From WS-2 sp036507005 (GTDB lineage: Bacteria; Eisenbacteria; RBG-16-71-46): a stretch of 64,000 nucleotides of DNA. The DNA lies in assembly GCA_036507005.1 (NCBI GenBank), contig DASXQT010000040.1, positions 30,604-94,603 of the forward strand, in the 5' to 3' direction. The notes under the pieces are model-generated. The model had not been told where the DNA came from. It saw only the letters and a program-made list of their open reading frames with translations, and searched no databases. Numbering within the stretch: position 1 is the first letter of the stretch; every line of letters starts with the position of its first letter. Below, piece after piece: positions 25,663 through 33,403 of this stretch. A program made the position numbers and the translations under genes.

Positions 25663-26837
25663 GCCGCCGCGCCCGGGGCCGGCGCGCCGCCCGCTTCCGC
25701 GCCCGCGACCTCGTCCACGTGGAAGCGCGAGTAGAACCAGGCGCGGTCGCGGGCGTGCAGCTCCCGGGCGAGGGACTCGAGCGGCCGGGCGCGCGCGGCG
25801 AGCGCTTCCGGGATGCCGCGCGGCGCCAGCATGTTCCAGTAGGCGAGCCGGGCGCCGGGTCGCGCGCGCTCGAGGAGGCGCGCGTAGCAGCGCTCGTGCT
25901 CGGCCCGGCTCATGTACTCGAAGATGTCGGAGAGGTTGAAGGCGTCGAACGCGCCCGCGGCTTCCTCCACCGGCCCGCGCATCACGCGCACGCGGTCGAG
26001 GCGGGCGCGGATCGCGCCGGTATGCTCGGGGCGCAGGTAGCGCGGCAGCGCGGACGGCGGGAAGTTGCCGGTCAGGATGTAGCCGAGGAACGGGTTGGTC
26101 GCGACCGGGATCGCGGTCAGGGCCTGGTGCGTGCGCTCGAGGATGCGCGCGCCCACGTCGCCTTCGACGTGCGCGAAGAACTCGGGGTCGCGACCCAGGC
26201 GCCCCATCACCGCGCGCCCGAAGAAGACCTTGAACAGCGCCCGCCAGCGCCACGTGTCCCAGCGCTCGTCATAGAAGCGGAGCTGCTCGGCGAGCGACTT
26301 GGGCGCGCGCAGCGCGCGGATCGTGCCCGGCGAGTGGATGAGCGGCAGCACCCAGCGCCGGAACAGGCGGAAGTAGCCCTCGAACTTGCCGGCGTGGATC
26401 ACGCCGCGCGCGATCGCCTCGGGATGCCGGTCCCAGAAGCGCATCGCCTCCTCGGAGAGGTCGGGCTTGAGCACACGGTAGGTGTCGAGTCGCGTGGGGG
26501 AGGGGGTGACGCCCAGGAACGCGAGCAGGGCCGGGTCGTCGAGACGGCGGAACGCCGCGATCCGCAGCTCCACGCACGCGCACTGCGCGGCGCTCAGGTC
26601 CACGGCCACCACCTCGGCGGGATCGAGCGAGAGGAGCGCGAGCGCGTTGTCCCCCGCCGAGGCGACCGAGAGCGCGCGCCCGCCGCGCGCCACCGGCGCG
26701 AGCGCCGCGCACAGCACGTCCGCGTCCTCCCACACGCTGGCGTAGCGGATGAAGTCGAACGAGGCGCGCTCGCGGATCGAGGCGGCGGGAGACGCGGCGG
26801 GCGCGGCAGGGTCCACGGCGGTGGCTCGGTGTCCCAT
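25659..26837 (-). CDS. DUF3419 / BtaA-like aminocarboxypropyltransferase
   Basis: A 392-residue SAM-dependent enzyme of the DUF3419 family. BtaA, its known member, transfers the 3-amino-3-carboxypropyl group of SAM to diacylglycerol in betaine-lipid synthesis. The N-terminal ASFDFIRYASVWEDADVL, the SAM-site-like LSVASAGDNALALLSLDPAEVVAVDLSAAQ, and FNLSDIFEYMS near the C-terminus are typical. No BtaB-type N-methyltransferase is next to it; instead come a lipid-kinase-like protein, a GNAT and an acyl-CoA ligase. It is the first gene of this operon, 67 bases downstream of the nucleotidyltransferase toxin. The product could be an amino-lipid related to, but not, DGTS. Confidence 0.9.
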   Translation of the reverse strand: MGHRATAVDPAAPAASPAASIRERASFDFIRYASVWEDADVLCAALAPVARGGRALSVASAGDNALALLSLDPAEVVAVDLSAAQCACVELRIAAFRRLDDPALLAFLGVTPSPTRLDTYRVLKPDLSEEAMRFWDRHPEAIARGVIHAGKFEGYFRLFRRWVLPLIHSPGTIRALRAPKSLAEQLRFYDERWDTWRWRALFKVFFGRAVMGRLGRDPEFFAHVEGDVGARILERTHQALTAIPVATNPFLGYILTGNFPPSALPRYLRPEHTGAIRARLDRVRVMRGPVEEAAGAFDAFNLSDIFEYMSRAEHERCYARLLERARPGARLAYWNMLAPRGIPEALAARARPLESLARELHARDRAWFYSRFHVDEVAGAEAGGAPAPGAAA

Positions 26838-26904
26838 TCAGGCATCCCCCGCCATCACGGCCGTGCTCCACCTTCCCGGCTTGCGCATGGAGTACCCGCG
26901 CGAC

Positions 26905-27522
26905 TCATGACAGTCGATTGACCTCCGCGGTGATCGCCCGCTTGATCTCCGCCCAGGACGCGCGTCGCAGCATTCGCGGCATTGGCTCGCTCTCCGCGTC
27001 GTCGAAGTACGCCAGGGACCGGAGCAGGTGATACTCGTTGAAGTCCAGGCCCTTGAAGCGGCGGCGGATCAGCCGGAACACCGACTCCAGGGATCCCCCC
27101 GAGCGGATGAAGAAGTGGAGGTCGACGAAGTCCCTCCGGCTTCCGCGACCGCCGATGGCCAGCACCTTCATCACGGCGATGTCCAGCGGATCCGCGACCA
27201 CGATCCCACGGTAGGGGGTCCCGCGGAAGAGGAGCGGGCGCTGCAGCCGGAGGAAGCTGAGGCGCGTGCCCGCCAGCGTGACGTGCAGCGTCCCCGACGA
27301 CCGACCGAGCACCGTGACCGGCGCGACGCCGGCGAGCGAATCGGCCAGCCGCACGCCGTCGAAGTCCCGCCTCCCGAAAAAATCCAGATCGCGGGAGAGT
27401 CGGTGGCCCAACTGAAGCGCGAGACCCGTGCCGCCCGCGAGCACCCACCCATCGGTGAGCCCCTCATGGGCCAGCTTGCGAATCAGCACCCAGCCCCTAG
27501 TGCCTACGACCTTGGGATTCAA
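26905..27522 (-). CDS. Nucleotidyltransferase toxin, AbiEii/AbiGii family
   Basis: A 205-residue nucleotidyltransferase. The hallmark LAGGTGLALQLGHRLSRDLDFF (residues 28-49) contains the GGT loop and the Asp45/Asp47 metal pair; a later VADPLDIAVMKVLAI and SRRDFVDLHF complete the family pattern. Members such as AbiEii and MenT use NTPs to modify tRNA or other targets and arrest growth. The start lies 26 bases inside the end of the helix-turn-helix gene, so expression is coupled to it, the usual antitoxin-first order. The target is unknown, and a housekeeping or defence role cannot be separated by sequence. Confidence 0.88.
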   Translation of the reverse strand: MNPKVVGTRGWVLIRKLAHEGLTDGWVLAGGTGLALQLGHRLSRDLDFFGRRDFDGVRLADSLAGVAPVTVLGRSSGTLHVTLAGTRLSFLRLQRPLLFRGTPYRGIVVADPLDIAVMKVLAIGGRGSRRDFVDLHFFIRSGGSLESVFRLIRRRFKGLDFNEYHLLRSLAYFDDAESEPMPRMLRRASWAEIKRAITAEVNRLS

Positions 27523-28000
27523 GTTTCCCGCCCTCCAGGACGAGTCGCCAATAGGCCCGGGTGCGCGCGTCCACGCCGCGGCGGCCGACGGCCGCGCGCA
27601 CGGCTTCGTCCCCGAAGAATCTGCGCGCCGCCCGCGCCTGGGCGCGGCTTCCGGACGTCAGCACGCGCTCCAGCACCCAGCGCGGATGACGCGCGAGATC
27701 GGACTCGCGCAGGGTTCGTTCCCAGAACAGTGGCTTCAGGGAGCGAACCAGGGATCGAGCGGAGGCACGCCTCGCCCCAGCCGGCCGCCCGGCGGGGACC
27801 AGCCTGATCTCCAGGCGTGCCCCGAGGACGGAGGAGATCTTCCTCAGGGTCTCGAGCTCGAACCGGTCCCAGCCGTTCTCGTATCGGTGGATGGTGGGCG
27901 CGCTCGTCCCGGCGTGCTCCGCGAGGTTCGCTAGCGTCCAGCCTTTCGCCTCCCGGAGCCGCCGAATCTGCTGGCCCAGCGTCCCAAACTTATCATTCAT
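27497..28000 (-). CDS. XRE-family helix-turn-helix antitoxin/regulator
   Basis: A 167-residue protein with an XRE helix-turn-helix at residues 9-63 (IRRLREAKGWTLANLAEHAG, then SAPTIHRYENG) and a C-terminal helical region (residues 75-167) that would bind the toxin. ATG at 28000 is chosen over the upstream in-frame start at 28036, because the upstream codons are promoter. A perfect 7-2-7 palindrome spans the start codon and a good promoter ends just before it, so self-repression and a leaderless mRNA are likely. It overlaps the downstream nucleotidyltransferase gene by 26 bases. Confidence 0.9.
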   Translation of the reverse strand: MNDKFGTLGQQIRRLREAKGWTLANLAEHAGTSAPTIHRYENGWDRFELETLRKISSVLGARLEIRLVPAGRPAGARRASARSLVRSLKPLFWERTLRESDLARHPRWVLERVLTSGSRAQARAARRFFGDEAVRAAVGRRGVDARTRAYWRLVLEGGKLESQGRRH

Positions 28001-28005
28001 GATAA
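27990..28005 (-). promoter_or_regulatory. Palindromic operator over the antitoxin start codon
   Basis: TTATCAT-TC-ATGATAA is a perfect inverted repeat with 7-base arms in otherwise very GC-rich DNA. It covers the antitoxin ATG (28000) and the predicted transcription start, so binding of the antitoxin dimer would block both. This placement is the classic autoregulatory site of toxin-antitoxin operons. Confidence 0.75.
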
Positions 28006-28007
28006 TA

Positions 28008-28036
28008 ATTGTGCCCGCCGGCCCGCGGCATGTCAA
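28008..28036 (-). promoter_or_regulatory. Sigma70-type promoter of the toxin-antitoxin operon
   Basis: On the minus strand a perfect -35 TTGACA (28036..28031) is followed by a 17-base spacer and -10 CACAAT (28013..28008, four of six matches). Seven bases separate the -10 from the antitoxin ATG, so transcription should start at or next to the start codon, giving a leaderless message. Confidence 0.7.
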
Positions 28037-28086
28037 GTCCGCCGGCCGGCCTCACGCGGGCCATGCGACCGACCGGCCGCTCGACC

Positions 28087-31005
28087 TCATGTCGTCTCCG
28101 CGCCGAGCCGCCGCACCACGCCGGTGGCGCCGTCCATTTCGACCTCCTCGCCGTCGCGCAGGGTGTCGAGCAGGCCGGCGATCCCCACCACGCACGGCAG
28201 GCCCATCTCGCGCGCCACGATCGCCGAGTGGCTGAGCAGGCTGCCGCGCTGGACCAGCAGGCCGCGCGCGGCGGGGAAGAGCAGGGTCCAGCCGGGATCG
28301 GTGCGCTCGGCGACCAGGATCCGGCCCACGAGATCGCGGGCGTCGCGCGGGTCGCGCACGATGCGCACCGCGGCACGCACCACGCCCGGGCAGCAGCCCG
28401 TGCCCTTCAGCTCGCGCTCGGTGGGGCCGGCGCCCGCGCCGCGCGCCGCGGCGGGCGTCCAGTCGGAGGGCGGGCCTGTGGTCTCGAAGCGGTCGGGCGG
28501 GGCCGGCCCCTTGGCGTAGGCCTCGAACTCCGCGCGCCGCAGCGCGACCACCGCGCGCAGGTCGCGCGCGACCGCGGTGCCGCCGGCGTCCGCGAACAGC
28601 TCGTCGAGCGTGAGGTAGAACACGTCGCGCGTGCGCTCGAGCCGGCCGCGGCGCGCGAGGCGCGCGCCGAGCGCGAGCGCCATGCGGCGCACCAGCCCGA
28701 ACACGCGGGTGCGCTCGAAGCGCAGGTTCTCGCGGTCGCGCACCCGGCGGCGCGCGTTCCCGAGCACCCACAGGAAGGTCGCGCGCCGCAGGCCGCGCAG
28801 CCGCGACCGCACGGCGCGCTCCGCGGCGCTCCGGATGTCCACCTCGTGAGCCCGCGCGGCCTCGGGGTCCACGGTGCCGCCCGCGGCGTAGGCGCGCACC
28901 ATCTGGATCAGGAACGCGGGGTCCTCCGCCAGGGTCACGGTCTCGAGCTTGAGCTCCTCGAGGCAGCGGTCGCCGAAGCGCGCCACGTAGCCGTCGAGCT
29001 CGCGCTGGAAGTCGGCGCACTCCGGGTCGGCGGCGAGGCGCGCGGCGAGCGCGCGATCGTCGGGCTCGGCGGCGAAGTGCCGGGAGAGCGCGGGCGAGCC
29101 CTTCACGCGCCGCGCCAGCGCCATCACGCGCCGCGCGGGCTCGGTCGAGATGATGTCGCCCTCGCCGCACAGGAGGTCGTTGGCGAGCGTCGGGGGCGCG
29201 CCGGGCAGCCACGTCTCGATGAGCCGGCCCAGCACGCCGAAGAAGATCATGGCGAAGAAGTCGTTGACGAGCGGCGCGCGCCAGTGGTGGAGCAGCTCGT
29301 CCTCGAGCCGCCGGTAGAGGGCGACGATGTCGTCCTCGGACCACGCGGCGAGGTCCGCGTCGCGGAGCGGCGCGAGCGCGGCCTCGACGCGGGCGTGGAA
29401 GCGCGGCACCGCGGCGCCGAGGCGCGCGGCCTCGAAGACCATGCGCGCCAGCATCCAGAGGAGGCGGCCGAAGTCGCGCACCCGGTGGCCGGCGCCGGGT
29501 GGCGCCACCGGCCCGAGGAGGGATTCGCGCACGCCCATCATGCGCTCCATGAACGCGCGGTTCCAGGCGAAGCCCGGGAGCAGCGCGAGGACCCGGTACC
29601 AGTTGATCAGGTTGTAGTAGACCCGGCCCCGCACCAGGCCCAGCATGTGCGCGAACACCTCGCGGTTCGCGGCGATCACGCTCTCCGGCACGCCCATCAC
29701 CCGGCAGAACTGGCGGTAGACGTCCTCGTACACGGCGCGGGCGAAGCCGAAGGTGAGCGGCGTGGTGACGCCGCCGTAGCTCTCGGCGATGTTGCTGTTG
29801 TCCCAGACGCGGCGCTCGCCCCGTTTCTCCGCGGGCGCCCCGCGCTCGTGCGCGGCGTGCGTGCGCGGAGTGACGTCCGCGCGCGCGCCTGCCGGCTCCG
29901 AGGCCGCGGGCGCGGCAGCGCCGCCCTCCGCGGCGCCTGCGTCCGGCTCGGCGCGCGCGCCCGACTCGGCGCCTGCGACCGGCTCGGCGCGTGTGCCCGG
30001 CTCGCCCGCGACCGCGCCCCGCGGCTCGCCGAGCGTGGTGATCGGGCGCGCCTGCAGGACCACGAGCCTGCGCTCGGAGCCGGGCTCCCCGACCATCGCC
30101 CACTCGATGTCCTGCGGCGCGCCGAAGCGCGCGGCGAGGCGGCGGACGCACTCGGCGACGCGCAGCACCTCGCCGTCGTCGAGCGCGGGCGCGCTCTGCG
30201 CCCGCTCCTCCACCGGCTCGATGCGCGTGCGGCCGCCGGGGGCGAGCCGCACCGCGCGGTCCTTGCGCGCGATCGCGCTCTCGAGCGCGCCGCCGGGCGC
30301 GACCCGCCAGGTGTCGGCGTCCAGCTCGCCCGCGACCAGGCCCTCGCCGATCCCCCACACCGCGCACACCACCGCGACGTCGAGCGCTCCGCTCACCGGA
30401 TCGGCGGAGAAGGCGACCCCCGAGGAGGAGGGATCCACCATCTCCTGCACCACCACCGCCATGCGGACCGGAGGCGCCTCGCCGCCGGCCCCGGCGCCGC
30501 GCGCGGCGTAGGCCGCGGCGTGCGCGCTGAACGCCGAGGCCCACACCTTGCGGATCGCGCGCCACAGCTCCTCGGGGCTCTCGGCGCAGCGCACACCCAG
30601 CACGCTGTCGAACTGGCCGGCGAACGACGCGCCCGCGCTGTCCTCGGCAGCCGCGGAGGAGCGCACCGCGAGCGAGCCGCGATCGAGCCCCGCGGCGTTC
30701 ATGCGTGCCAGCACCGCGAGCCGGAGCGGGTGCGGCAGCTCCAGGCTCTCGATCTCGGCCGCCCGGCTCAGCGCCTCCTCCTTGCTCGCGGGCCACGGCC
30801 GGCCGCGCAGCGCGAGGCTCGAGAACATCGCGGCCGGCAGCGCCACGAAGCGCGGGACCTCGAACCCGGAGCCGGGCTCGCGGCCTGCCGCGGCGAGCCG
30901 CGCGAGGTTCAGGGCCTTGCCGCCGATCTCGCTCGCGGGCGGGATCTCGCCCGCGCCGGGGACGAACACCTGGGCCGCGCGCTCCGCGGTCGCGTGCCGG
31001 GTCAC
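28087..31005 (-). CDS. PEP-synthase / rifampin-phosphotransferase-like phosphotransferase
   Basis: A 972-residue enzyme of the pyruvate,phosphate dikinase/PEP synthase superfamily. The N-terminal ATP-grasp domain shows GGKALNLARL, RSSAAAEDSAGASFAGQFDS and VQEMVDPSSSGVAFSADP. The C-terminal swivel domain holds the phosphohistidine in SLLSHSAIVAREMG (His926). A low-complexity Ala/Glu/Pro linker joins the ATP-grasp part to a middle domain (about residues 390-860) that is not the PEP-binding TIM barrel of PEP synthase, so, as in rifampin phosphotransferase, phosphate from ATP probably goes to another acceptor. GTG at 31005 overlaps the prenyltransferase stop as GTGA. With its partners an isoprenoid acceptor is possible. 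Confidence 0.88.
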   Translation of the reverse strand: MTRHATAERAAQVFVPGAGEIPPASEIGGKALNLARLAAAGREPGSGFEVPRFVALPAAMFSSLALRGRPWPASKEEALSRAAEIESLELPHPLRLAVLARMNAAGLDRGSLAVRSSAAAEDSAGASFAGQFDSVLGVRCAESPEELWRAIRKVWASAFSAHAAAYAARGAGAGGEAPPVRMAVVVQEMVDPSSSGVAFSADPVSGALDVAVVCAVWGIGEGLVAGELDADTWRVAPGGALESAIARKDRAVRLAPGGRTRIEPVEERAQSAPALDDGEVLRVAECVRRLAARFGAPQDIEWAMVGEPGSERRLVVLQARPITTLGEPRGAVAGEPGTRAEPVAGAESGARAEPDAGAAEGGAAAPAASEPAGARADVTPRTHAAHERGAPAEKRGERRVWDNSNIAESYGGVTTPLTFGFARAVYEDVYRQFCRVMGVPESVIAANREVFAHMLGLVRGRVYYNLINWYRVLALLPGFAWNRAFMERMMGVRESLLGPVAPPGAGHRVRDFGRLLWMLARMVFEAARLGAAVPRFHARVEAALAPLRDADLAAWSEDDIVALYRRLEDELLHHWRAPLVNDFFAMIFFGVLGRLIETWLPGAPPTLANDLLCGEGDIISTEPARRVMALARRVKGSPALSRHFAAEPDDRALAARLAADPECADFQRELDGYVARFGDRCLEELKLETVTLAEDPAFLIQMVRAYAAGGTVDPEAARAHEVDIRSAAERAVRSRLRGLRRATFLWVLGNARRRVRDRENLRFERTRVFGLVRRMALALGARLARRGRLERTRDVFYLTLDELFADAGGTAVARDLRAVVALRRAEFEAYAKGPAPPDRFETTGPPSDWTPAAARGAGAGPTERELKGTGCCPGVVRAAVRIVRDPRDARDLVGRILVAERTDPGWTLLFPAARGLLVQRGSLLSHSAIVAREMGLPCVVGIAGLLDTLRDGEEVEMDGATGVVRRLGAETT

Positions 31006-31949
31006 GGGCGCCCCATCCAGCGCACCACGAACGGCCCGGCGCCGAGCAGGAGGTAGGTGACGAGCGGCCACACCTGGCTCGCGCGCTCGATCCCGCGGCT
31101 CGACCGCGCGGCCGGCGCGCGCAGGAACGCCACCGCCGGCGCGGCGCACGCGGCCGCGAGCGCCGCCAGCACCGGGACCGCGACCGCGCCGTGCCCCAGG
31201 TGCCGGGCGGCGAGCCACGCCGTCGCCGCCGAGGCCGCGAGCAGCGCGAGCCAGACCGCCGGCGCAACGCGGAGGCCCCAGGCGCGGGTGTAGCTGTCGA
31301 CGCCCTCGCGCTCCGCCTCGGGTGCGCGGATCTTGCGGCCGATCTCGATCAGCATCCCGTTGGCGAACGTCACCGCCAGGAAGTAGAGCAGCCCGTGAGG
31401 CGGCGCGTGCCGCTCCGCCAGCCAGTCGAGCCCGGTGGTGTAGGCGTCGATGATCGGCATGATCGCCATGTGCGTGACGAGGTAGGCCGCCATGTGGGCG
31501 CGCAGCCAGTCGCGCACGAAGAACTCGCGGGTCATGAGCGCCGCCCACGCGGCGGTCGCAGCGATCGGCAGCAGCAGGATCGGGGCGAGGGTCGCGTTCA
31601 GCGCCAGCGCCGCCGCGAGCGCCACGCCCCCGATCCACCTGAGCTCGGCGAGCGACACGAGCCCGCGCGGCACCGGAAGCTCGGGGCGGAACCGGCGGTC
31701 GACGTCGGCGTCCTTGTGCTCGTCGAGCACGCGCAGCAGGAAGAAGAACACCAGAGCGGTGAAGGCGCCGGCCGCGAAGCGCGGCCAGGGGATGAAGCCC
31801 GCCATCCCGCGCGCGAGCCGCGAGAAGGCCGCGGAGGAGAAGGTGAACACGGTGATGAGCGGAACGAAGCCCGCGAGCGGGAAGCGCTCGCGCTGGTAGG
31901 CCCAGAAGCGCACCGCGAGCGGGACCGATCCTTCGCGCGGCATCGCCAT
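31002..31949 (-). CDS. UbiA-like membrane prenyltransferase
   Basis: A 315-residue protein with about eight membrane segments and two Asp-rich loops in UbiA-like positions: VLDEHKDADVDRRFRPE (about residues 69-85), which matches the first metal-binding loop, and IEIGRKIRAPEAEREGVDSY, which stands in place of the second. UbiA enzymes attach isoprenoid chains to aromatic or lipid acceptors. ATG at 31949 gives MAMPREGS; a second ATG two codons on is possible. It starts 41 bases after the HMG-CoA reductase gene and overlaps the phosphotransferase gene, giving a three-gene isoprenoid operon. The acceptor is unknown. Confidence 0.85.
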   Translation of the reverse strand: MAMPREGSVPLAVRFWAYQRERFPLAGFVPLITVFTFSSAAFSRLARGMAGFIPWPRFAAGAFTALVFFFLLRVLDEHKDADVDRRFRPELPVPRGLVSLAELRWIGGVALAAALALNATLAPILLLPIAATAAWAALMTREFFVRDWLRAHMAAYLVTHMAIMPIIDAYTTGLDWLAERHAPPHGLLYFLAVTFANGMLIEIGRKIRAPEAEREGVDSYTRAWGLRVAPAVWLALLAASAATAWLAARHLGHGAVAVPVLAALAAACAAPAVAFLRAPAARSSRGIERASQVWPLVTYLLLGAGPFVVRWMGRP

Positions 31950-31990
31950 CGTCGTCGGCCGTTCCCTCGCCGGATCCGCCCGGCGCGGGG

Positions 31991-33274
31991 TCAGCTCGCT
32001 CCGGCGCGCCCCAGCGTGCGGTGGGCGCGTGCGAATTGACCGGCGCACAGGGCGCCCACGATCGAGATCTCGCCCGCGAGCGCCACCGCCGCGCAGATCT
32101 CCGCGAACTTGGCCGCCTTGCCATCGCCCTCGCAGCGCACGATGCGCAGGCACTCGGCGGTGGTCGGGAGCCGCGTCCCGCCGCCCACCGTGCCGACGAT
32201 GAGGTTGGGGAGGTCGACCGCGCAGTAGAGGTCGCCCGCCTCCGTGAGCTCCATGCGCGTCACCCCCACGCTCGCCTCGCTCACGCACGCGATGTCCTGC
32301 CCGCAGGCGAGGAAGATCGCCGCGAGCCCGTTCGCGACGTGGCCGCTCACCCCGATCGAGCCGCTCTGCACCCCGCCCAGGAAGCTGAGCTGCCAGTAGT
32401 CGCGCATGCGCTCGGGGGTGGTGTGGAGGCCGCGCGTGACCAGGGTGCGCGGGAGCGTGACCTCGGCGGTGGCCTTGCGCCCGCGGGTGTGGAGGAACGA
32501 GAGCACCGTGGCCTTCTTGTCGCCCGACATGTTGGACTCGAGGTACCACGCGCGGGGCTTCACGGGCGTGCGCTCGAGGATGTCGCGACAGATGGCGTCG
32601 GTGCAGAACGTCACCATGTTCTGCCCCGCGGCGTCCCCGGTGTAGAAGGCGAAGATCAGGTAGACGCAGCGCGACTCGAGGTGGACCTGGGCGTCGATCA
32701 GCTCGCCGTGCCGCGTCGTGGTCGCGGCCACCTCGCGGAAGCGCTCGAACTCGCCGGCCGCCCACGCCCCGAAGCGCCCGGCGTCCGCGATGCGCTCGAA
32801 CTCGAAGCCGGGCGCGCGCTGCACCTGCTCGGCCGAGACCAGCACCGAGACGCCGCCCGCGCGGGTCGCGAGCCGCGCGCCGCGGTGGTAGCTCGCCACC
32901 AGCGTCCCCTCCGACGTGGCGAGCGGCACGTAGTAGTCGCCGTGGGCGTGGAGCCCGTTCACCCGCAGCGGGCCGATCACCCCGGTCGGGATCTGGGTCA
33001 TGCCGATGAACTGCTCGATGTTGCCGCGCAGCGTCTCGGGATCGGCCTGCGGGGCGCGGCCCGTGAGGTGGGGGATCTCGACGCCGCGCTCGCGCAGGAA
33101 CTCGACGCGCGCGTCGCGCCCGGTGCGCGTCCCGTCGGCGGGGCGGGGCACGTCGGGCGGGACCGGCTTGTCGGCCTGGGAGGAAGGATCGAGCCGCGCC
33201 GCCAGCGTCTCGAGCGATTCTCCCTTGCTCAGGCGCCGGACGATCTGCAGGACCTGAGACCTGGAAATGGGCAT
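31991..33274 (-). CDS. Hydroxymethylglutaryl-CoA reductase (class I-like)
   Basis: A 427-residue HMG-CoA reductase that makes mevalonate from HMG-CoA using NADPH. Visible active-site residues: Glu122 in LATSEGTLVAS, Lys253/254 in SNMSGDKKA, Asp327 in LACGQDIA, and a C-terminal His418 in FARAHRTLG; the NAD(P)-binding DAAGQNM and GTVGGGTRLPT signatures are also present. The short N-terminus has no membrane anchor. Start is ATG at 33274, with alternative upstream codons rejected because they enter the divergent promoter region. It implies a mevalonate route to isoprenoids here, unusual for most Gram-negative-type bacteria. First gene of the HMGR-UbiA-phosphotransferase operon. Confidence 0.95.
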   Translation of the reverse strand: MPISRSQVLQIVRRLSKGESLETLAARLDPSSQADKPVPPDVPRPADGTRTGRDARVEFLRERGVEIPHLTGRAPQADPETLRGNIEQFIGMTQIPTGVIGPLRVNGLHAHGDYYVPLATSEGTLVASYHRGARLATRAGGVSVLVSAEQVQRAPGFEFERIADAGRFGAWAAGEFERFREVAATTTRHGELIDAQVHLESRCVYLIFAFYTGDAAGQNMVTFCTDAICRDILERTPVKPRAWYLESNMSGDKKATVLSFLHTRGRKATAEVTLPRTLVTRGLHTTPERMRDYWQLSFLGGVQSGSIGVSGHVANGLAAIFLACGQDIACVSEASVGVTRMELTEAGDLYCAVDLPNLIVGTVGGGTRLPTTAECLRIVRCEGDGKAAKFAEICAAVALAGEISIVGALCAGQFARAHRTLGRAGAS

Positions 33275-33286
33275 GGGGCGGCACTG

Positions 33287-33389
33287 TAATGCAGCGCGGG
33301 ATGGGCGGAAAGCGAAGCGGACTCGCCTGCTGTTTTGCAACGCCGGAGGCCCTTTTCTTCGGCCTCGTTCGGGCACGGACGCTGCATTA
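33287..33389. promoter_or_regulatory. Mirrored 10-base inverted repeats in divergent promoter region
   Basis: TAATGCAGCG (33287..33296) and its exact reverse complement CGCTGCATTA (33380..33389) sit 83 bases apart. Each lies 12-14 bases from a start codon: HMG-CoA reductase (33274, minus) and the small exported protein (33404, plus). The symmetry suggests the same -10-type element or operator serves both divergent genes. No convincing -35 hexamers are visible. Confidence 0.45.
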
Positions 33390-33403
33390 TCTCTCCCGTC
33401 GAG

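Noticed and set aside
26905..33274. The toxin-antitoxin pair plus flanking lipid operons as one defence island
   Set aside because: Neighbours are metabolic enzymes, and there are no restriction, CBASS, retron or other defence genes; the pair has its own promoter.
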